From the NCBI RefSeq assembly GCF_015354315.1, contig NZ_JADKYY010000011.1, forward strand, positions 1 to 64,000: a DNA stretch of 64,000 nt. Reading direction: 5' to 3'. Position numbers and translations under genes: made by a program. The notes under the pieces are model-generated. The model did no database searches. It was not told the origin of the DNA and saw only the letters and a list, made by a program, of their open reading frames with translations. Positions 27,616-36,632 of this stretch are shown here, piece by piece (positions within the stretch are counted from its first letter, which is position 1; each line of letters opens with the position of its first letter). Origin of the DNA: Planobacterium oryzisoli (GTDB taxonomy: Bacteria; Bacteroidota; Bacteroidia; Flavobacteriales; Weeksellaceae).

Positions 27616-29763
27616 ATGGCAGTTTTAGGTGAAATAAGAAAAAGATCATGGTTAATGGTAGGTGTGATAGCGGTAGCGCTATTGGCATTTTTAGTTAATC
27701 CCGATACATTTGATCAGGTTTTCGGTAAAAACCCTAACATTTTAGGTAAAGTTAATGGCGAGGAAATCACCAGAGATGAGTTTAGTGATCAATTATTTAT
27801 TCTGCAGCAACAGGCGCAACAGCAGGGAGCTCCCGCAGTAGGTCTAGAAGAGCAGGCCTGGCAAATGTTAGTGCAGTCTAAACTCATTAAACAGCAATTC
27901 GAAAAGCTCGGATTAAATTTGAACGACGATTTCTTTTGGAGTCAAGTGCAGTACGATCCATTGTTTTCTCAAAATCCAAGTTATTTCGATGAAAAAGGAA
28001 ATTTTAAACTTCAGGAAGTAAAAAAATACTACGAAGGGCTGGAAGAAAGTGGGAATATTCAAGAATACAATCAATGGTTGAAATTTAAAAAGAGTATTGA
28101 ATACCGCATGATGGCCAGACAACTTTTCGCCAACATCAGCAATGGTATAACAGTAAGTAAAAAGGAGGCCGAAGAGATGATTCGCCAAAGAGATTTGACT
28201 GCTCAGATCGATTATGTAAAAGTGGATTACGCCTCATTCTTGCAGAAAAACCCCATTAAAGTAACTACCGCGGATCTGGCAGATTTTATAAAAAAACGTC
28301 CACTTACCTACAAAGCAGAGGCGTCCAGAAATGTAGGTCTTGTTTATTTCCCTGCAACACCTAGCCTCAAGGACGATCAAAAGGCTAAAGCGGAAATCGA
28401 TAAGTTATTCGCTCAAGGTACGGATGCTAGTGGAGGAACCGAAAATTTCAAGAATACTACAAACGATTCCATGTTTGTGATGTTAAATTCTGATCTTCCT
28501 TTTAATCCTACATATTTCACTAAGGAACAGTTGCCTGCCACAATTGCGGACGATGTTGTTAATGCACCTATTGGCCAGGTATTCGGACCGTATAAAGAGC
28601 AGAATTTTTATGTAGTTTCCAAGTTACTAGACAAAAAGACTTCGGATTCTACCTTATCGCGTCATATTCTAATAGCACATAAAGACAGTCCGGCCGGGCA
28701 GGGAGTTACGCGTACTAAAGAAGAAGCAAAAAAATTAGCAGATTCAATCGGGACTATTCTTAAGAGCTCTATTGATAGATTCCCCGAGTTTGTAGCTGTC
28801 TCTAATGATCCGAGCTCCGCTGCACAAGGAGGAAGCTTGGGTTGGACAACACCAGAGACGCCTTTTGTTCCTGAATTCTTAGCCTTCCTAAACGCTAATC
28901 CTAAAGGAGCGACGGGCGTAGTGGAAACACAGTTTGGTTACCACATCATCAATATCCAGGATAAAAAAGCCGGAGCGATGGGGTACAAGATTGCTAATTT
29001 GGTCAAGGCGGTTAAACCTTCAGATGAGACAGAAAACGCAGTGGATAAGAATGCCAGAAGGTTTATACAGCAAGTTCAAGGCAAGTCTTTCAATGATTTC
29101 TCAAATTTGGCAAAAAAATCAAATTACCAGTTTGTAAATCCTAAAACTTTAAAAAGATTTGAAGGTCAGATTCAAGGATTGGGAACGGATAAAGACGAAG
29201 AAATAATTGCTTGGGCGTTCGACAAGAAAAGGAAAAAAGGAGAAACGGAATATTTTGTAGTGGAAGGCACAGGTGATCGAATCGTAGCTTTCTACAATGG
29301 AAAACAGGATGCCGGTCTAGTGGATCCAGAATCTGTGCGAGAGCAGATTGAGCCAGTAGTGAAGAATCAGCTTGCTGCAAAGAAAATAGTAGAAAGAATA
29401 AATGGTGCAAAAGCTACGTCATTAGAACAAATTGCTAAGCTTTTTGGAACTTCCAAAGCAAGTGCTGATGTGAATCTGCTTACTCCAGCAGTGGGTATGG
29501 CGATGGAGCCTAAAGTTGCTGGTGCTGCTTTTGGAATTGGAAAAGGAAAGTTGTCTAAGCCTGTGGAAGGAATGACAGGCGTCTACGTAGTGCTTAAGAA
29601 ATCCGAAAAAGTAAATAAACAACCAGGTGATGCGAAGCAAGTTGCTGAAGCGATTGCCGGCCAAAATGCACAAATGTTTGGACAATTGCTGATGAAGAGC
29701 TTACAGGATAACGCGGACATTGAGGACTACCGAATAGAAGTTTGGAATAAGCCAGTACAATAG
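27616..29763 (+). CDS. ppiD: PpiD-like membrane-anchored peptidylprolyl isomerase
   Basis: Periplasmic folding factor anchored to the inner membrane. A short cytoplasmic N-terminus (MAVLGEIRKRSW) precedes a single membrane helix (about 13-28). SurA_N-type helices follow (KVNGEEITRDEFSDQL), and a parvulin rotamase domain lies at about 340-460 (SRHILIAHKD, GGSLGWTTPE, TQFGYHIINI). It has 715 residues, with a second, more divergent C-terminal half as in Bacteroidota SurA/PpiD proteins. It is divergent from lon, consistent with protein quality control, and ends at a strong terminator. Confidence 0.92.
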   Translation: MAVLGEIRKRSWLMVGVIAVALLAFLVNPDTFDQVFGKNPNILGKVNGEEITRDEFSDQLFILQQQAQQQGAPAVGLEEQAWQMLVQSKLIKQQFEKLGLNLNDDFFWSQVQYDPLFSQNPSYFDEKGNFKLQEVKKYYEGLEESGNIQEYNQWLKFKKSIEYRMMARQLFANISNGITVSKKEAEEMIRQRDLTAQIDYVKVDYASFLQKNPIKVTTADLADFIKKRPLTYKAEASRNVGLVYFPATPSLKDDQKAKAEIDKLFAQGTDASGGTENFKNTTNDSMFVMLNSDLPFNPTYFTKEQLPATIADDVVNAPIGQVFGPYKEQNFYVVSKLLDKKTSDSTLSRHILIAHKDSPAGQGVTRTKEEAKKLADSIGTILKSSIDRFPEFVAVSNDPSSAAQGGSLGWTTPETPFVPEFLAFLNANPKGATGVVETQFGYHIINIQDKKAGAMGYKIANLVKAVKPSDETENAVDKNARRFIQQVQGKSFNDFSNLAKKSNYQFVNPKTLKRFEGQIQGLGTDKDEEIIAWAFDKKRKKGETEYFVVEGTGDRIVAFYNGKQDAGLVDPESVREQIEPVVKNQLAAKKIVERINGAKATSLEQIAKLFGTSKASADVNLLTPAVGMAMEPKVAGAAFGIGKGKLSKPVEGMTGVYVVLKKSEKVNKQPGDAKQVAEAIAGQNAQMFGQLLMKSLQDNADIEDYRIEVWNKPVQ

Positions 29764-29782
29764 AATAATTAAATTAAAGATA

Positions 29783-29816
29783 AGCGACGGAATTTCTTAG
29801 TTCCGTCGCTTTTTTT
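29783..29816 (+). terminator. Rho-independent terminator after ppiD
   Basis: AGCGACGGAA (29783-29792) pairs perfectly with TTCCGTCGCT (29801-29810) and is followed by T residues to 29816. Confidence 0.92.
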
Positions 29817-29865
29817 ATGTTTTGCCCTAAGCACGTAGTTTACAGTGTTTTTCTTTAAATTATCA

Positions 29866-29873
29866 TATATTTG
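29866..29873 (+). promoter_or_regulatory. TAnnTTTG -7 box of mlaD
   Basis: TATATTTG lies 19 bases before a GTG at 29893 and inside a longer frame starting at 29845. Its position supports the GTG as the true start. Confidence 0.5.
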
Positions 29874-29892
29874 TGTGCTAAAAAATACAAAA

Positions 29893-30840
29893 GTGAATTT
29901 ATCGAAAGAAGTTAAGGCCGGATTAATTGCGGTAGTTGCTATATTAGGATTTGTCTTTATGTTTCAGTTCATGAAAGGAAAAAATCTTTTTACTACCGAC
30001 AATATTTTCTATGCCAAGTATGATAATGTAGAAGGATTAGAAGCTTCCAGCCCTGTTTCAATCAATGGATTGAAAGTGGGTCAGGTGGATGCCATTACCC
30101 CTATTACAGACGCCAAGGGTAAGATACATTTTGTTTTGAAAGTAATTGTAGACGACGAATTTGAATTCTCTAAGAAGTCTACCATCGAAATTTTCGAGCC
30201 AGGTTTCATGAGCGGCAAGCAGGTTCGTATCAATCTAGCGTATGGTGGAGAGATGGCTAAAGATGGTGATACCTTAGCGGGTGGGTATAAAGATTCAATG
30301 CTCAACAGTATAGGATCGCAAGTAGGTCCCGTTAAGGATCAGGTGCAGTCGGTTTTGAAACGGGTGGATTCTTTGATGCTTAATGCAAATGCTATTACCG
30401 ATGCACGTAATCAAGCTGAAATCAGGGCGCTACTTGCCAGTTTGAACCGTACGGTTTCCGCTTTTGAAACTACCAGCCGACAAACAAATCAATTGCTTGC
30501 AAACAACGATCCAAGAATTCAGAGAATGTTGGATAATGCAAATCTAGCAACCGTAAGCGCTAAAAATGCAATCGACAAATATGGGACTGTTGCGGAAAGT
30601 ATCGACACTGAAAAGCTTAACAATACTATTGAAAAGCTGAGCGTAACTGCCGATAAATTGAATAGTGTTATTTCGGGAATACAAAATGGTGAAGGATCGC
30701 TTGGAAAATTAGCGAAAGATGAGCAACTTTACAATAATCTAAATAAAACAGCAGAGAATCTAAATGTTTTGGTAGAGGATATGAAAGCCAATCCAAAGCG
30801 CTACTTAAATATCTCGGTATTTGGTAAGAGCTCAAACTAA
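29893..30840 (+). CDS. mlaD: MlaD-like MCE-domain lipid transport protein
   Basis: Inner-membrane-anchored MCE protein that should feed lipids to or from an MlaE/MlaF transporter. An N-terminal helix (about residues 9-24, AGLIAVVAILGFVFMF) is followed by the MCE domain (about 35-115, YDNVEGLEASSPVSINGLKVGQV). A long helical and coiled C-terminal tail completes the 315 residues. The start is inferred to be GTG at 29893 (MNLSKEVKAG), from homology and the -7 box just upstream. It is 8 kb away from mlaEF and precedes a membrane Fe-S protein gene. Confidence 0.9.
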   Translation: MNLSKEVKAGLIAVVAILGFVFMFQFMKGKNLFTTDNIFYAKYDNVEGLEASSPVSINGLKVGQVDAITPITDAKGKIHFVLKVIVDDEFEFSKKSTIEIFEPGFMSGKQVRINLAYGGEMAKDGDTLAGGYKDSMLNSIGSQVGPVKDQVQSVLKRVDSLMLNANAITDARNQAEIRALLASLNRTVSAFETTSRQTNQLLANNDPRIQRMLDNANLATVSAKNAIDKYGTVAESIDTEKLNNTIEKLSVTADKLNSVISGIQNGEGSLGKLAKDEQLYNNLNKTAENLNVLVEDMKANPKRYLNISVFGKSSN

Positions 30841-30853
30841 TTAAATTTTGACC

Positions 30854-32176
30854 ATGGAGTATATTGACAATGTGCTTTTTGTTGTATTACTGGTTGCAGG
30901 TATTTTCCTGTTTGCCCGTAGTCTGAATTCTATATTCCAAAATATTAAACTTGGGAAGTCAATAAACCGTTCCGACCGTCCCTCAGAGCGCTGGATGCGG
31001 ATGACCTATGTAGCATTGGGGCAAAGTAAAATGGGCGCCCGCCCGGTTGCAGGTTTTCTACATCTCTTGGTATATGTCGGATTCGTTATAATCAACATTG
31101 AACTGATTGAAATTATTATTGATGGTATTTTCGGAACACACCGCGTTCTTTCGGGTTTGATGGGTACTACACTGTACGGGCTATTTACTTCTACTCTGGA
31201 AATCCTTGCTTTATTAGTACTTATTGCTGTAGTTCTGTTTTTTGCACGACGCAATTTTTATGGTGTAAAGCGATTAACTATGAAAGAGCTTTTTGGTTGG
31301 CCCAAGAACGATGCGAATTGGATTTTGGTGATTGAATTCGCTCTGATGACCGCTTTCTTCGTGATGAATTCATCAGATGTCTTGCTACAACGCTCAGGCG
31401 CCTACCAAACACTTGGAAATTTTCCGGTAAGCGAACTTCTGTTTGTCCCTATAATAGATTGGTTTAGTTTCGCAGATACGGCCCTGGTATTCACTGAAAG
31501 GTCTGCTTGGTGGTTTCACTTTATAGGTATTTTATTTTTCATGAATTACCTTTACTATTCGAAGCATTTACACATTATTCTGGCTTTTCCCAATACCTGG
31601 TATTCAAAATTGGAACCCAAAGGGGAAATGAATAATCTTGCGTCGGTTACAAGAGAAATAAAGTTAATGATGGATCCAAGTGCAGATCCTTATGCGGCCA
31701 CAGAGCAGAACAGCAATGATAAATTTGGAGCCAGCGATATTTTTGACCTTAACCAGGTCCAGCTTTTAAATGCATATACCTGTACGGAATGCGGTCGGTG
31801 TACAGCAGTATGTCCCGCCAATCTTACAGGCAAAAAACTCTCCCCGAGGAAAATAATGATGGACACCAGAGACCGTCTGGAAGAAGTGGGTCGAAATATT
31901 AAAGCCAACGGCACTTTCCAACCCGATGGCCGCCAGCTCTTAGACGATCATATTACGCGTGAAGAACTCAGAGCCTGTACCACCTGTAACGCATGTGTGG
32001 AGGCTTGTCCCGTATTAATTGATCCCCTATCTATCATTATAGATTTGCGTAGGTACATGATTATGGAAGAATCTTCTGCTCCTCAGGAATGGAACGTTAT
32101 GATGTCCAATATTGAGAATAATGCAGCACCTTGGCAATACAATCAAGCGGATAGATTGAATTGGGCAAGTGAATAA
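30854..32176 (+). CDS. Membrane-bound 4Fe-4S dicluster protein
   Basis: 440 residues. The N-terminal half has about five hydrophobic helices resembling a nitrate reductase gamma/HdrE-like membrane anchor. The C-terminal half has two 4Fe-4S motifs, CTECGRCTAVCP (near 305-316) and CTTCNACVEACP (near 380-391). It is followed 23 bases later by a CCG-domain protein. Together they resemble a heterodisulfide-reductase-like (HdrED/GlpC-like) module that could pass electrons between the membrane and a cytoplasmic disulfide or flavin partner. The ATG at 30854 was used. The true substrate is unknown. Confidence 0.85.
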   Translation: MEYIDNVLFVVLLVAGIFLFARSLNSIFQNIKLGKSINRSDRPSERWMRMTYVALGQSKMGARPVAGFLHLLVYVGFVIINIELIEIIIDGIFGTHRVLSGLMGTTLYGLFTSTLEILALLVLIAVVLFFARRNFYGVKRLTMKELFGWPKNDANWILVIEFALMTAFFVMNSSDVLLQRSGAYQTLGNFPVSELLFVPIIDWFSFADTALVFTERSAWWFHFIGILFFMNYLYYSKHLHIILAFPNTWYSKLEPKGEMNNLASVTREIKLMMDPSADPYAATEQNSNDKFGASDIFDLNQVQLLNAYTCTECGRCTAVCPANLTGKKLSPRKIMMDTRDRLEEVGRNIKANGTFQPDGRQLLDDHITREELRACTTCNACVEACPVLIDPLSIIIDLRRYMIMEESSAPQEWNVMMSNIENNAAPWQYNQADRLNWASE

Positions 32177-32199
32177 TTTCTTATAATTGAAGTTTAGAT

Positions 32200-32979
32200 A
32201 TGGAACTGAAGATAAAGACAATGGCAGAATACGCCGCCGAAGGTAAAGCTCCTGAGATTCTTTTTTGGGTAGGATGTGCCGGTAGCTTTGACGACCGCGC
32301 AAAAAAGATAACCAAAGCTTTTTGTAAGATTCTAAATAAGATTGGTGTCGAATTCGCAGTTCTGGGTCAGGAGGAAGGATGTACCGGAGATCCTGCCAAG
32401 AGAGCAGGTAACGAATTTGTATTTCAGATGATGGCTCTAACCAATATTGAGATACTAAATGCCTACGAAGTGCGCAAGATTGTAACGGCATGTCCCCACT
32501 GTTTCAATACGTTGAAGAATGAGTATCCAAGCCTGGGTGGGAATTATGAAGTGGTACATCATACGCAGTTGCTAAAGGATCTTATGCAACAGGGTAGGCT
32601 TAAAGTTGAAGGCGGAAAGTTCGAAGGTAAGAAGATTACCTTCCATGATCCTTGTTATCTGGGCCGTGCAAACGATGAGTATGAGGCGCCTCGGGATTTA
32701 CTCAAAAAGCTCGATGCGGAACTTGTCGAAATGAAGAGGTGCAAACAAAATGGTCTTTGCTGCGGAGCAGGCGGGGGACAGATGTTCAAAGAGCCAGAAA
32801 AGGGTTATACCGATATAAATATTGAGCGCACTAAAGAAGCTTTAGAAGAAAATCCTCAGGTAATTGCTACCGGGTGCCCATTTTGCATGACGATGATTAC
32901 CGACGGAGTAAAACATTTCAATAGCACAGTGGAAGTGAAAGATATTGCTGAGCTACTAGCAGAAGTTGACGACCTTTAA
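32200..32979 (+). CDS. CCG-domain (Fe-S)-binding oxidoreductase subunit
   Basis: 259 residues with two cysteine-rich (CCG) domains like those of HdrB, GlpC and LutA. The first is around FWVGCAGSFDDR and ACPHCFNTLKNEYP; the second is around HDPCYLGRAND, LCCGAGGGQMF and GCPFCMTM. In HdrB these cysteines hold a non-cubane cluster that acts on a disulfide. It is the cytoplasmic partner of the preceding membrane Fe-S protein, and the pair is probably cotranscribed with mlaD. Physiological electron donors and acceptors are not identifiable here. Confidence 0.87.
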   Translation: MELKIKTMAEYAAEGKAPEILFWVGCAGSFDDRAKKITKAFCKILNKIGVEFAVLGQEEGCTGDPAKRAGNEFVFQMMALTNIEILNAYEVRKIVTACPHCFNTLKNEYPSLGGNYEVVHHTQLLKDLMQQGRLKVEGGKFEGKKITFHDPCYLGRANDEYEAPRDLLKKLDAELVEMKRCKQNGLCCGAGGGQMFKEPEKGYTDINIERTKEALEENPQVIATGCPFCMTMITDGVKHFNSTVEVKDIAELLAEVDDL

Positions 32980-32988
32980 GAGAGTGAA

Positions 32989-33483
32989 ATGAAAATTGAA
33001 CAATCAGAAATAATTGAAACAAATGACTACAGGGTAATTATATATCCTGCCTCGCGGCCTTTCACGGCAAAAGAGAGTAAAGATATTGCGGAGAAATTAT
33101 TTGAATATCTTTCCACTTGGCGAGCCCATGGTAAACCATTGTCCTCGTCCTTTAAGATTGAGCATAATCAATTTATTATCGTTGTGGTGGATGAAGATAA
33201 GGAAATGGCTTCTGGCTGCTCGATTGATGCCTTAAATTCAGTACTTCGCGAATTGGACACAACCTATTCGCTAGGACTGTTTGACCGTATGAAAGCGAGT
33301 TATATGATTGGAGAAAACATTATTACCAAACCTCTTGCGGAATTTCGTAAAGAAGTGCGTAGCGGTGAAATTAGTGAGGACGCACAGGTTTTTGACTTTT
33401 CGAAATCAACGTATGTGAATTATTTGTCCGATTTCTTACTGCCTTTACGCCGCAGCTGGGCAGGGATTTATGTGAGCAACTGA
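32989..33483 (+). CDS. Conserved Bacteroidota protein, unknown function
   Basis: 164 residues, soluble, with no signal peptide, membrane helix or obvious catalytic motif. It begins 10 bases after the CCG-domain gene and is therefore probably in the same operon, ending at the terminator at 33509. The sequence looks like a compact alpha/beta fold (SSFKIEHNQFIIVVVDEDK, then ASGCSIDALNSVLRELD). I recall similar proteins mislabelled as ABC transporter ATPases, but there is no P-loop here. A link to the Fe-S module is suggested only by position. Confidence 0.65.
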   Translation: MKIEQSEIIETNDYRVIIYPASRPFTAKESKDIAEKLFEYLSTWRAHGKPLSSSFKIEHNQFIIVVVDEDKEMASGCSIDALNSVLRELDTTYSLGLFDRMKASYMIGENIITKPLAEFRKEVRSGEISEDAQVFDFSKSTYVNYLSDFLLPLRRSWAGIYVSN

Positions 33484-33508
33484 ATAACTCCAATACCAAT
33501 TTAAGAAT

Positions 33509-33537
33509 AGCCTGACATTTGCAGGCTTTTATTTTTT
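33509..33537 (+). terminator. Rho-independent terminator
   Basis: AGCCTG (33509-33514) pairs with CAGGCT (33522-33527), and a T-rich run follows. It closes the presumed mlaD-FeS-CCG-unknown operon. Confidence 0.75.
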
Positions 33538-33569
33538 AGTGAGCGTATCGTAGCTAAGGACACAAAAAC

Positions 33570-34064
33570 ATGAAATACTACCTAACTATATTAGTGCTGA
33601 TTTCCAATTTGATAGGGTGCGCCCGTTCTGAAGGCCCCCAGGAAGTTCAAATTGACCAGACTCTAAAAATTTATTATAAAGACACGCAGGGTAGGGATTT
33701 GCTTTCTATATGGCAGAATGCGGGCGCAGATCCAATACGCTGGGAAGATCTATTGGCTGCCCGAGCTGGAGAGAATGTAAATTTCTTAACCAAGAAAGAC
33801 TCTTTGGGAATAAACTACATTGAATATCAGGCAGGAGCAACCCGGCTAGAGACGTCTGATGCCTCAACTATGGATAGATTGTTTACTACAGAGATCCAGG
33901 TTAATTATACCACAGACTCGCTCGCTGAGGTTCATAGCGATACATTACAAGTCATATATAGGCTAAGTCCAACTCGGTTTTTTATATCAAAAGTTCAGTA
34001 TAACCAGCAGTTGCTAGCAATAGATCCTATCGGAGCGGGCAATAGTGTTACTGTGGTTAAATAA
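33570..34064 (+). CDS. Putative lipoprotein, unknown function
   Basis: 164 residues with a lipoprotein signal peptide ending at LIGC (Cys17). The mature part is beta-rich and polar, with no recognised domain. It lies between a terminator and the serS promoter, so it is probably transcribed alone. Nothing in the sequence or neighbourhood identifies a function. Confidence 0.65.
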   Translation: MKYYLTILVLISNLIGCARSEGPQEVQIDQTLKIYYKDTQGRDLLSIWQNAGADPIRWEDLLAARAGENVNFLTKKDSLGINYIEYQAGATRLETSDASTMDRLFTTEIQVNYTTDSLAEVHSDTLQVIYRLSPTRFFISKVQYNQQLLAIDPIGAGNSVTVVK

Positions 34065-34068
34065 TCCG

Positions 34069-34076
34069 TAAATTTG
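34069..34076 (+). promoter_or_regulatory. TAnnTTTG -7 box of serS
   Basis: TAAATTTG lies 39 bases before the serS ATG. No TTG is found at the usual distance upstream. Confidence 0.45.
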
Positions 34077-34115
34077 TATGCCATAGAGTAAGGGCGTACG
34101 GTTAATACAAGACAA

Positions 34116-35387
34116 ATGTTGCAAGTAAGTTTTATAAGAGAAAACAAAGACAAAGTGCTAGAAGGCCTTAAAAAGAGAAAATTTAAGGAAGTAGAATTGG
34201 TAGATAGTGCTTTGCAGCTGGATGATCAGCGAAAGAGATTACAGTTTGAGCTGGATGAAAAACTGGCGGAACTTAATAGTGTTTCGAAAGAAATTGGCGC
34301 ACTATTGAAGAATGCTCAAAAGGAATTAGCAGAGCAGGCTAAATCGCGCACTGCAGACCTAAAGAATGCAACACAGAGCTTAAAGTCACAATTGGAAGAA
34401 ATTGAAGAGAATCTGCTTCAGGTACTCTATCTTATTCCTAATATTCCGGCACCGATTGTTAAAGAAGGCGGCGGAGCAGAGGAGAATGAAATCGTTTTCC
34501 AAAGCCACGAAATCGCTCTTAATTCTACGGGACTTCTTCCGCACTGGGAATTAGCGAAAAAATATAATCTAATTGACTTTGAACTAGGCGTAAAAATTGC
34601 TGGTGCAGGTTTTCCCGTCTATCTTGGCAAGGGCGCCAGGTTGCAGCGGGCTTTAGTACAGTATTTTTTAGATAAGAACGTGGATGCGGGATACCAAGAA
34701 GTTAATCCTCCCCATGTGGTAAATGAAGCGTCAGGCTACGGCACGGGCCAACTACCAGACAAAGAGGGACAGATGTACCACGTAGGTATGGATGATCTGT
34801 ACCTTATACCCACTGCTGAGGTACCTGTCACAAATATCTATCGTAATGTAATTGTAGAGGAAAACCAACTGCCGATAAAAAATACGGCGTTTTCTCAATG
34901 CTACCGTCGGGAAGCAGGCAGTTACGGTGCACACGTACGGGGACTCAATAGACTGCATCAATTTGAGAAAGTAGAGATTGTTCGTATCGAAAAGCCTGAA
35001 GATTCATATGAAGCCTTAGACGAGATGGTTGAGCATGTAAAAGAGATTCTTAACGAACTTGAGCTCCCTTATAGAGTGCTTCGCCTTTGTGGAGGAGATA
35101 TGGGCTTCACTTCTGCATTGACTTATGATTTTGAAGTATGGAGCGCCGCGCAAGAGAGGTGGTTAGAAGTTAGTTCCGTTTCCAATTTCGAGACATATCA
35201 GGCTAATAGACTTAAGTGCCGCTACAAAGGTTCTGAAAAGAAGGCACAGCTTGTTCATACGCTAAACGGTTCAGCTATGGCACTTCCTAGGATTATGGCC
35301 GCTCTGCTGGAAAACAATCAGAGCCCGGAGGGAATAGTATTGCCAAACAAGATTGCCCGGTATGCAGGAATGGAGATAATAAACTAG
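34116..35387 (+). CDS. serS: Serine-tRNA ligase
   Basis: Class II aminoacyl-tRNA synthetase charging tRNA(Ser) with serine. The N-terminal antiparallel coiled-coil arm that binds the long variable arm of tRNA(Ser) spans about residues 30-105. Motif 2 is seen in FSQCYRREAGSYG and HQFEKVEI, and motif 3 in NGSAMALPRIMAALLEN. It has 423 residues, the usual length. It stands alone with its own terminator. Confidence 0.97.
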   Translation: MLQVSFIRENKDKVLEGLKKRKFKEVELVDSALQLDDQRKRLQFELDEKLAELNSVSKEIGALLKNAQKELAEQAKSRTADLKNATQSLKSQLEEIEENLLQVLYLIPNIPAPIVKEGGGAEENEIVFQSHEIALNSTGLLPHWELAKKYNLIDFELGVKIAGAGFPVYLGKGARLQRALVQYFLDKNVDAGYQEVNPPHVVNEASGYGTGQLPDKEGQMYHVGMDDLYLIPTAEVPVTNIYRNVIVEENQLPIKNTAFSQCYRREAGSYGAHVRGLNRLHQFEKVEIVRIEKPEDSYEALDEMVEHVKEILNELELPYRVLRLCGGDMGFTSALTYDFEVWSAAQERWLEVSSVSNFETYQANRLKCRYKGSEKKAQLVHTLNGSAMALPRIMAALLENNQSPEGIVLPNKIARYAGMEIIN

Positions 35388-35413
35388 ATTTTCAAAGGAA
35401 TTATAGTAAAAGT

Positions 35414-35441
35414 ACAGTTTAAATAAAACTGTCCTTTTTTT
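35414..35441 (+). terminator. Rho-independent terminator of serS
   Basis: ACAGTTT (35414-35420) pairs with AAACTGT (35426-35432) and is followed by CC and seven T. The T-run reaches the stop codon of the convergent SafE gene. Confidence 0.82.
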
Positions 35442-36183
35442 AATGGCAGGTACTGTGATCGCCCTGCATGTGTTCCCTTGAATTATTGTGTTGTACTTCG
35501 AGTGCTTGCTTTTCTGGGGAGAGGAAAGGAATCCCAAGCTCCAGAGCCCGGACGATAATTAATGAGCCCATAATAAGCATTATAAAGGGCATTATTTTTA
35601 ATACTTTGATTCTAAGTGCACTATTGAGCATTCCACCAAATAGGACTACTAAAAATAGGAAAGGAAAGGTGCCTAGTCCGAACAGTGTCATGAAAAGTGC
35701 TCCCTGGACTATACCGCCCGCGGCAAGAGATGCGGTGAGCGCGACGTACACCATGCCACAAGGAAGTAAGCCGTTTAGAATACCTGTTAGAAATCTAGAC
35801 TTCAGATCCTTTTGAGCAAGTAATTTTCCTAAACGCATTTTTACTTGAAGCAGTCCACGGTTTACAATGGGTATCTTCGTGGCGAAATCGCCTTTTGTAA
35901 ACGTGAAGAACGCCATAACTATCAGTGATATCCCCACGAAGATCGTAAGATATTGCTGAAGTCCAGCTAGTTTGAATCCCTCTCCTAGGATTCCAAGGAT
36001 ACCGCCCAGTAGTGTGTAGGTAACAATCCGACCTAAGTTATAGGTGGTATTTTGGAGATGGAAATTGATTGCTTGTTTTTTACTGAGTCCCATACTGAGT
36101 GCTATGGGCCCGCACATACCAATGCAGTGAAAACCGGTTGCAAAACCTAAGCTCAAAGCAGAAAATATTAGCGCACTTTCCAT
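35440..36183 (-). CDS. TauE/SafE-type membrane protein of the cbb3 oxidase cluster (DsbD_2 family)
   Basis: 247 residues with about six membrane helices. Cysteines are placed as in copper- or thiol-handling membrane proteins: HCIGMCGP at the first helix and LLPCGMVY in the middle. A soluble tail ends in HSTCH. Proteins of this family are regularly encoded in cbb3 oxidase clusters and are thought to help assemble the oxidase, perhaps through copper or redox handling. It is the last gene of the ccoG-fixH-safE unit and overlaps fixH by 16 bases. Confidence 0.85.
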   Translation of the reverse strand: MESALIFSALSLGFATGFHCIGMCGPIALSMGLSKKQAINFHLQNTTYNLGRIVTYTLLGGILGILGEGFKLAGLQQYLTIFVGISLIVMAFFTFTKGDFATKIPIVNRGLLQVKMRLGKLLAQKDLKSRFLTGILNGLLPCGMVYVALTASLAAGGIVQGALFMTLFGLGTFPFLFLVVLFGGMLNSALRIKVLKIMPFIMLIMGSLIIVRALELGIPFLSPEKQALEVQHNNSREHMQGDHSTCH

Positions 36184-36626
36184 AAAATATCGTAGTCAAT
36201 TTGGTACGGTTTCCCTTGTTGACTCCACTGTACTTTAAGCGTATAAGAGCCTGGGATTAGAACGGCAGCAGGTATTTGCAGGAGGTTGTTTTTGAGAGCT
36301 ACTTGTTTGTTTATATCCAATTTAGCATCGTCCGTTCTAAATAGGGTAAATTCCACGGTATTGCGGTCTAAAGCTATGGTAGAAGGAAACTCAACGGTGA
36401 TACCCTCCGCTGTCTGGTTGTACGAAGGTTGTTCCTTAAGTGCATCCGCGTTGTTTTTTGCATCGATTACCTCCTGATACATCAATTCGTCCTGGTAGTA
36501 ATTTGTAGACACTAGCTCAGCGTTTTGCCAGGATCTTGTAAAGAAGAAGATAAGTGATAATATAAATAGGATGAAAAGACCCAGTGCCGTTGCAACACCA
36601 TGTCCCCATGTAAAGTTCTTAAACAT
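36168..36626 (-). CDS. ccoH: FixH/CcoH-family cbb3 oxidase assembly protein
   Basis: 152 residues. An N-terminal membrane helix (about 10-30) is followed by a periplasmic beta-sandwich domain, as in FixH. The motif TNYYQDELMYQEVIDAKNNA after the helix matches the conserved FixH region. It contributes to assembly or stability of cbb3 oxidase. It lies six bases after ccoG and overlaps the downstream SafE gene. Confidence 0.88.
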   Translation of the reverse strand: MFKNFTWGHGVATALGLFILFILSLIFFFTRSWQNAELVSTNYYQDELMYQEVIDAKNNADALKEQPSYNQTAEGITVEFPSTIALDRNTVEFTLFRTDDAKLDINKQVALKNNLLQIPAAVLIPGSYTLKVQWSQQGKPYQIDYDILWKVR

Positions 36627-36632
36627 AACTAT

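Noticed and set aside
32989-33483. ABC transporter ATPase label for the 164-residue protein
   Set aside because: There is no Walker A, signature or Walker B sequence in it.
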